Assembly (NCBI GenBank): GCA_026709935.1
Contig: JAPOSC010000008.1
Span: 1-40,147, forward strand
Origin: Thiotrichales bacterium
GTDB taxonomy: Bacteria; Pseudomonadota; Gammaproteobacteria; HK1
Length of the DNA: 40,147 bases
Direction: 5' to 3'
In this document: positions 36,005-40,147 of the stretch, piece after piece
How positions within the stretch are numbered: position 1 is the stretch's first letter
Layout of the letters: every line of letters starts with the position of its first letter
Made by a program: the position numbers and the translations under genes
Notes under the pieces: model-generated
The model's database searches: none
Seen by the model: only the letters and a program-made list of their open reading frames with translations
What the model was told of the DNA's origin: nothing

Positions 36005-37048
36005 ATGAACCGCTCGCCGCAAACCGGTCTGAGCTACCGCGATGTCGGGGTCGACATCGATCGAGGCCACGATCTGGTCGCGCGAATTCGCGCGATCGCG
36101 CGCGGCACCCGGCGCGAGGGCGTCATCGCCGGGCTGGGCGGCTTCGGTGCCCTGTTCGAACCACCCCTGCACCGCTACCGGAAGCCGGTGCTCGTCTCCA
36201 GCACCGACGGCGTCGGCACGAAACTGAAACTCGCGATCGCCCACGACCGGCACGACACGATCGGAATCGATCTGGTGGCGATGTGCGTGAACGACATTGT
36301 CACCCTCGGGGCAGAGCCGATGTTCTTCCTCGACTATTTCGCCACCGGCCGCCTCGACGTGGACATCGCCGAACGGGTCGTTGCCGGTATCGCCCGCGGG
36401 TGCGCGATGGCCGGGGCCGCGCTCGTGGGGGGAGAGACAGCCGAGATGCCGGGGATGTACGCCGACGGCGAGTACGACCTCGCCGGTTTCTGCGTCGGCA
36501 TCGCGGAACGCGACGCGATCGTCGACGGCGCCCGCGTCGCACCTGGAGACGAGGTGGTGGCGATCGCGTCGAGCGGCCCCCATTCGAACGGCTACTCGCT
36601 GATCCGGCGCGTGCTCGATGCGAGCGGCGACGACGCGGAGCGGCGGGTTGGCGAGACACGCCTTGTCGACGCCCTCCTCACCCCGACCCGGATCTACGCA
36701 GCAAGCGTGCTCGCACTCGCCGGAGGCGGCGACGTGCGCGCGATCGCGCATGTCACCGGCGGCGGCATCCCGGAGAACCTGCCGCGGGTCCTGCCGCGAG
36801 GAACGTGCGCGACAATCGACGCGTCGAGCTGGCGCCGGCCTGCGGTGTTCGAGTGGATCCGGGAGGCCGGAGGCATTGCCGAGGACGAGATGTGGCGCAC
36901 CTTCAACTGCGGGGTCGGTATGCTGCTGGTGGTCGCACCCGGCACGGCTCCCGGTATCGTGAACACGCTCGAGGCGAATGGCGAGTGTGCGTGGGTGGCC
37001 GGATGGATCGAAGAGGGCGAAGACACGCCCGCAGCGCGCATTGAATGA
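36005..37048 (+). CDS. purM: Phosphoribosylformylglycinamidine cyclo-ligase
   Basis: AIR synthetase, the fifth step of purine synthesis, closing FGAM to AIR with ATP. It has 347 residues, close to E. coli PurM. The start ATG 36005 gives MNRSPQTGLSYRDVGVDID, the family N-terminus. Signature parts are GLGGFGALFE, SSTDGVGTKLKLA, GIDLVAMCVNDIVTLGAEPMFFLDYFA, GGETAEMPGMY, SSGPHSNGYSLIR and HVTGGGIPENLPRVLP. The open frame upstream of the ATG is not conserved. purN overlaps the stop by ATGA, so the pair is translationally coupled. Confidence 0.97.
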   Translation: MNRSPQTGLSYRDVGVDIDRGHDLVARIRAIARGTRREGVIAGLGGFGALFEPPLHRYRKPVLVSSTDGVGTKLKLAIAHDRHDTIGIDLVAMCVNDIVTLGAEPMFFLDYFATGRLDVDIAERVVAGIARGCAMAGAALVGGETAEMPGMYADGEYDLAGFCVGIAERDAIVDGARVAPGDEVVAIASSGPHSNGYSLIRRVLDASGDDAERRVGETRLVDALLTPTRIYAASVLALAGGGDVRAIAHVTGGGIPENLPRVLPRGTCATIDASSWRRPAVFEWIREAGGIAEDEMWRTFNCGVGMLLVVAPGTAPGIVNTLEANGECAWVAGWIEEGEDTPAARIE

Positions 37049-37719
37049 CGCGGCAGCGGCCGGTGAACTCGAAATTCAGACCGGGATTCAGGATTGTCGT
37101 GCTGATATCGGGCCGCGGCACGAACCTCGCAGCGATCATCGACGCCGTCGCCGCCGGTGCGTTGCCGGTCGAACTCGCAGCCGTCGTCAGCAACGAGCCG
37201 CACGCGCTCGGCATCGAGCTGGCGCGACACGCCGGGCATGAAGTGACAATCGTGCGCCATCGCGACTTCTCCGACCGCGAGCATTTCGAGGCAGCGCTGG
37301 CCGAGGCGATCGATCGGCACAATCCGGACCTGGTGGTGCTGGCCGGCTTCATGCGCATCCTCACCGGCGGATTCGTGCAGCGCTACCGGGGTCGGCTCGT
37401 CAACATCCACCCTTCCCTGTTACCCGAGCTTCCCGGGCTGGATACCCATGCGCGAGCGATCGCGGCGGGCGCCGAGATGCACGGAGCGACGGTCCACTTC
37501 GTGACCGAAGAACTCGATGGTGGTCCGATCATCGCGCAGGCGCAGGTCCCGGTTCTTGCCGATGACGACCCCGACACCCTCGCCGCAAGGGTGCTGGAAC
37601 ACGAACATGTGCTCCTGCCGCGCACGCTCGCCTGGTTCGCGACGCGGCGAGTGAGCCTCGACGGGAACCGCGTACTCATCGACGGCACCCCTGCGCTTTC
37701 TCACCCCCTGGATCGCTAG
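37045..37719 (+). CDS. purN: Phosphoribosylglycinamide formyltransferase
   Basis: GAR transformylase, using 10-formyl-tetrahydrofolate in the third step of purine synthesis. It has 224 residues. The phosphate loop is SGRGTNLAAII, and the catalytic residues are N120 and H122 (NIHPSLLP) and D158 (ELDGGPII). An extra N-terminal stretch of about 14 residues precedes the first strand. It starts inside the purM stop codon. Its last 44 bases overlap the 3' end of trmJ on the opposite strand. Confidence 0.96.
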   Translation: MTRQRPVNSKFRPGFRIVVLISGRGTNLAAIIDAVAAGALPVELAAVVSNEPHALGIELARHAGHEVTIVRHRDFSDREHFEAALAEAIDRHNPDLVVLAGFMRILTGGFVQRYRGRLVNIHPSLLPELPGLDTHARAIAAGAEMHGATVHFVTEELDGGPIIAQAQVPVLADDDPDTLAARVLEHEHVLLPRTLAWFATRRVSLDGNRVLIDGTPALSHPLDR

Positions 37720-38539
37720 CGGAGTCATCGCTGGCGGGATCGTCACCGGCGGAGTCGTCGCCGAACTGAGGCGCACCGGACCCCGGTGCCCTCTTCGCAG
37801 CCGATGAGCCGATCGCGGCGCGGCTTGCCGAAGTCAGGATCCCGCGCAGAATGTTGATCTCGGCCCGATCCGGCTCAGCCCGGCTGAACAGGCGGCGCAA
37901 CCGGCGCATGAGAAGCTTTGGCGCCACCGGATCCAGGTATCCGATGTGGACCAGCGTCTCCTCCAGATGGCGGTAGAACCCTTCGAGCTCTCCGGCCGTC
38001 GCGGCCGGGGACTGCGCCGGAGCCGCCGCGACTCCGATGCCGCCGGCCTCGATCCGCAACTCGTAGGCCACAATCTGCACCGCGGCGGCGACGTTGAGGG
38101 AGCTGAAATGCGCGGTGGCGGGGATCCGGATCAGCGCCTGGCATCGGTCGAGCTCCGCGTTGGTGAGCCCGGCGCTTTCGCGGCCGAAGAGTACCGCGAC
38201 GGGCCCCCGGGCCGACTGGTCGACGGCGCGCCGCGCCGCCTCGCGCGGATCGATCACCGGCCACTCGATATGTCGCACCCGCGCCGTGGTCCCCAGTACG
38301 AAACCGCAGTCGGCCACCGCCTCATCCACCGAGTCGATCACCCGAGCTGCGTGCAGGATGTCGTCGGCGCCCGCGGCTCGGGCCGTGGCCTCGGCGCTCG
38401 GAAAGCGGGTGGGGGCCACCAGATGGAGGTGCTCGAGTCCCATCGCCTTCATGGCGCGAGCCGCAGCGCCAATGTTTCCCGGGTGAGTCGGTTCGACCAG
38501 GACGATGCGCACACTTTGCAGCGGATGTGTAGAAGTCAT
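37676..38539 (-). CDS. trmJ: tRNA (cytidine/uridine-32-2'-O)-methyltransferase TrmJ
   Basis: SPOUT-class methyltransferase acting on tRNA position 32. It has 287 residues from ATG 38539, longer than E. coli TrmJ (246). The knot motifs are VLVEPTHPGNIGAAARAMKAMGL, LFGRESAGLTNAELDRCQ and SSLNVAAAVQIVAYELR. The C-terminal dimer helix region, FYRHLEETLVHIGYLDPVAPKLLMRRLRRLFSRAEP, is normal. The extra length is a tail after RGILTS that becomes an acidic five-residue repeat (DDSAG-DDPAS-DDSAS), read across a 15-bp DNA repeat, and then runs into the antisense of purN. The tail may have been gained by loss of an earlier stop. It is divergent from suhB, as in E. coli. Confidence 0.94.
   Translation of the reverse strand: MTSTHPLQSVRIVLVEPTHPGNIGAAARAMKAMGLEHLHLVAPTRFPSAEATARAAGADDILHAARVIDSVDEAVADCGFVLGTTARVRHIEWPVIDPREAARRAVDQSARGPVAVLFGRESAGLTNAELDRCQALIRIPATAHFSSLNVAAAVQIVAYELRIEAGGIGVAAAPAQSPAATAGELEGFYRHLEETLVHIGYLDPVAPKLLMRRLRRLFSRAEPDRAEINILRGILTSASRAAIGSSAAKRAPGSGAPQFGDDSAGDDPASDDSASDPGGEKAQGCRR
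37719..37763. repeat. 15-bp imperfect tandem repeat at the trmJ 3' end
   Basis: Three units, GCGGAGTCATCGCTG (37719), GCGGGATCGTCACCG (37734) and GCGGAGTCGTCGCCG (37749), begin exactly at the last base of the purN stop codon. On the minus strand they encode the acidic pentapeptide repeat at the end of TrmJ. Confidence 0.8.
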
Positions 38540-38867
38540 TTCCCCGGTATCGGACACTGAAATCCTCGATTTGCAGTAGTCGTCGTCGATGGGCCAACGC
38601 GGCCCGAGCCGACGAGACATCTTCACGTCTACCGAACTCGTTCGAAGCGGCAGTACATCGTAACCGCTCGCAGCCTCGTCCCGGCCGTCCGGGAGTCGAC
38701 TTCGAAATCCCGGCCAGACATACCGCTCCGGCCGCTCGGGGCATTTCGCCCGCGCCGGGCGCGGAAGACAAGAATCTGTGGTGAGACCTGCGGGCCGGCC
38801 CGTACAATACCGCCTCTTCGCTCACCAGTCCGGTTCACCAGTCCGGCCCGCCGATCCGCCCGAATCC
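38540..38867. promoter_or_regulatory. Divergent trmJ/suhB promoter region with 12-bp direct repeat
   Basis: A 328-base spacer between divergent genes. A TACAAT hexamer at 38803–38808 is a good -10 element for suhB, although no strong -35 precedes it. In the suhB leader, TCACCAGTCCGG occurs twice with a 13-bp period (38822 and 38835). The frame upstream of the suhB GTG is open back to 38778 but is not SuhB-like. No promoter for trmJ could be picked with confidence, and no gene is visible. Confidence 0.45.
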
Positions 38868-39689
38868 GTGTCCAGCCACCCGCTCCTGAACATCGCTGTG
38901 CGTGCCGCCCGAGAGGCGGGGAACGTTATCGCCCGCAACATCGACCGCTTCGACGCGTTCACGGTGTCCGAGAAGGCGGTGAACGAGTTCGTCACCGATA
39001 TCGATCGGACAGCGGAACGGAGGATTATCGACACCATCCGCCGGAGCCACCCCGGCCATGCCTTCCTGGCCGAGGAAAGCGGTGCGCACGGGCGCAGCGA
39101 TTTCGAGTGGATCGTCGACCCGCTCGACGGCACCGCGAACTTCATTCGCGGGTTTCCCCACGTCGCGGTGTCGATCGGGCTGCGCCATCGGGGCCGGATG
39201 GCGCACGGAGTCATCTTCGATCCGCTGCGACAGGAGCTGTTCACGGCCTCTCGCGGCTCGGGAGCGCGGCTGAACGAACGCCGAATCCGAGTCACGTCGA
39301 AGAGCAGTCTGAAGGGCGCGCTCCTCGGCGGTGGCTTCGTGACCCGCGAGATCGACCGGATCGAGTCGCATCTCGCCGCCCTGAGGATCTGGCTCTCGAG
39401 CCTGGCGCAAGTCAGGCGCACCGGATCCGCCGCCCTGGACCTCGCCTACGTGGCGGCCGGCCGCCTCGACGGGTTCTGGGAAGCCGGTCTCAACCCCTGG
39501 GATCTCGCCGCCGGCGTTTTGCTCGTACAGGAGGCGGGCGGGATGGTGACCGAGCCGGGCGGCGGTGACGATTACCTCCGGTCCGGCGACGTGGTCGCCG
39601 CCAACCCGAAGATGCTGCGCACGATGTTGCGCACGATGAAGCCGCAGCTCAGTGCTCCGGCAGATACTTCGGCGGCACGTCCCCGGTGA
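38868..39689 (+). CDS. suhB: Inositol monophosphatase family protein SuhB
   Basis: Mg-dependent inositol-1-monophosphatase fold. In E. coli, SuhB is also a rRNA transcription antitermination factor bound to NusA. It has 273 residues from GTG 38868, where [24 protein letters not shown] aligns with the SuhB N-terminus; an ATG at 38778 would add 30 unconserved residues. Metal-site motifs are EESG (E69, E70), DPLDGTANF (D84, D87; Thr is usual where Ala stands) and [17 protein letters not shown]. The gene is divergent from trmJ, as in enterics. Its 3' end overlaps the pilin gene on the opposite strand by 41 bases. Confidence 0.94.
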   Translation: MSSHPLLNIAVRAAREAGNVIARNIDRFDAFTVSEKAVNEFVTDIDRTAERRIIDTIRRSHPGHAFLAEESGAHGRSDFEWIVDPLDGTANFIRGFPHVAVSIGLRHRGRMAHGVIFDPLRQELFTASRGSGARLNERRIRVTSKSSLKGALLGGGFVTREIDRIESHLAALRIWLSSLAQVRRTGSAALDLAYVAAGRLDGFWEAGLNPWDLAAGVLLVQEAGGMVTEPGGGDDYLRSGDVVAANPKMLRTMLRTMKPQLSAPADTSAARPR

Positions 39690-40083
39690 CCGTCCAGCGC
39701 ATGGCCCCGGTAGCGCAGGCTCCGGTGTAGACGATCTGCCGGCCATCATCGATCACCTCGTCGATGGCGCGCAGGGTGACGGTCACGATCGCTTCGCTCG
39801 AGTCGCGCCCCGTCGCATCGACGTGGCTCGTGTACTCCCCGGAGTAGGCATGCCCGGGTTCGAGGCCGAGCGACCCGTTGTCCGCCCCCGCCAGCTCACC
39901 CTTCGAGCATGCGATGCCGAGCGCGGCCCGGGCCGGATTCGCGAGTTCCACCGCCTCGCGCACCTTCTCCCGCACCATGTAGTCCTGAACGGCGGGAAGT
40001 GCGATGGACGCCAGGATGCCGATGATCGCCACCACGATCATCAGTTCGATGATGGTGAGACCTCTTTGCGCGTATCTCGTCAT
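39649..40083 (-). CDS. Type IV pilin (PilA-like major or minor pilin)
   Basis: Prepilin of 144 residues from ATG 40083. A short basic leader, MTRYAQRG, is cut after Gly8 by prepilin peptidase, giving a mature N-terminus [22 protein letters not shown] with the essential Glu5. Leu replaces the usual Phe at position 1. The hydrophobic helix is followed by a small globular domain with two cysteine-containing segments, GIACSKGEL and YTGACATG. The C-terminus [16 protein letters not shown] resembles other PilA proteins but lacks the usual final Cys, so any disulfide loop must use the two earlier cysteines. It converges on suhB. A 14-bp palindrome (40116–40129) lies 33 bases upstream. Confidence 0.92.
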   Translation of the reverse strand: MTRYAQRGLTIIELMIVVAIIGILASIALPAVQDYMVREKVREAVELANPARAALGIACSKGELAGADNGSLGLEPGHAYSGEYTSHVDATGRDSSEAIVTVTLRAIDEVIDDGRQIVYTGACATGAMRWTVTGDVPPKYLPEH

Positions 40084-40115
40084 GAATCGTGCCCACCTCG
40101 CCGCAGTCGACGCAC

Positions 40116-40129
40116 CCGACCGCGGTCGG
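40116..40129. promoter_or_regulatory. 14-bp perfect palindrome upstream of the pilin gene
   Basis: CCGACCGCGGTCGG is a perfect palindrome 33 bases upstream of the pilin ATG, near the window edge. It could be an operator, or a chance GC-rich palindrome. No sigma-54 promoter was seen in the short visible upstream part. Confidence 0.3.
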
Positions 40130-40147
40130 ATCGCGGGGATCGGCATG

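Overview
The window is a dense, GC-rich stretch of bacterial chromosome, almost certainly from a gammaproteobacterium. The evidence is gene order. The run iscR–iscA–ndk–rlmN–rodZ–hisS–yfgM–bamB–der follows the classical gammaproteobacterial order. The run wrbA–hda–DUF2066–purM–purN matches the Pseudomonas-type neighbourhood, and trmJ/suhB are divergent as in enterics. No rRNA, tRNA, CRISPR array, insertion sequence or prophage was recognised. The betaine-type transporter and guanidino-compound enzymes would suit a marine or host-associated lineage, but that is inference and I cannot name a genus.

Layout. 1–10375 (+): 3' part of valS, then iscR and iscA (no iscS, iscU, hscBA or fdx between them), ndk, rlmN, rodZ, hisS, yfgM, bamB and der. 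10415–14623 (−): bamC, then a two-subunit molybdenum hydroxylase (iorB, iorA), separated by a cluster of three perfect hairpins. 14624–15059: sparse spacer with a possible 41-residue coiled-coil ORF. 15060–21846 (−): miaA, mutL, rlmD, a DEDD exonuclease, a type 4 uracil-DNA glycosylase and pssA. 22033–30889 (−): a universal stress protein, an OpuA/ProU-type ABC transporter, a guanidino-group-modifying enzyme, a ureohydrolase and the acetolactate synthase genes ilvN and ilvI. ilvI has a promoter and a terminator-like hairpin in its leader. 31258–33697 (+): proS and wrbA. 33881–35741 (−): hda and a DUF2066 gene. 36005–37719 (+): purM and purN. 37676–38539 (−): trmJ. 38868–39689 (+): suhB. 39649–40083 (−): a type IV pilin.

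How the genes work together. Most genes are housekeeping: aminoacylation (valS, hisS, proS), Fe-S assembly and sensing, outer-membrane assembly (bamB, bamC, yfgM), ribosome maturation (der, rlmN, rlmD), tRNA modification (miaA, trmJ), DNA repair and replication control (mutL, udg, exonuclease, hda), and purine and branched-chain amino acid synthesis. The accessory part is 22–29 kb, where a quaternary-amine-type importer lies next to a Cys-His-Glu guanidino-modifying enzyme and a binuclear-metal ureohydrolase. This looks like a candidate uptake and breakdown unit for a guanidino compound, and it is the best place to look for new biology.

A second theme is small-scale DNA structure. Short-period tandem repeats, in coding phase, sit at gene ends: 27 bp at the exonuclease start, 15 bp at the rlmD start and 15 bp at the trmJ 3' end. 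There are also several perfect intergenic hairpins and an attenuator-like leader at ilvI. Starts given here were chosen by family alignment and ribosome-binding sites; several are GTG.
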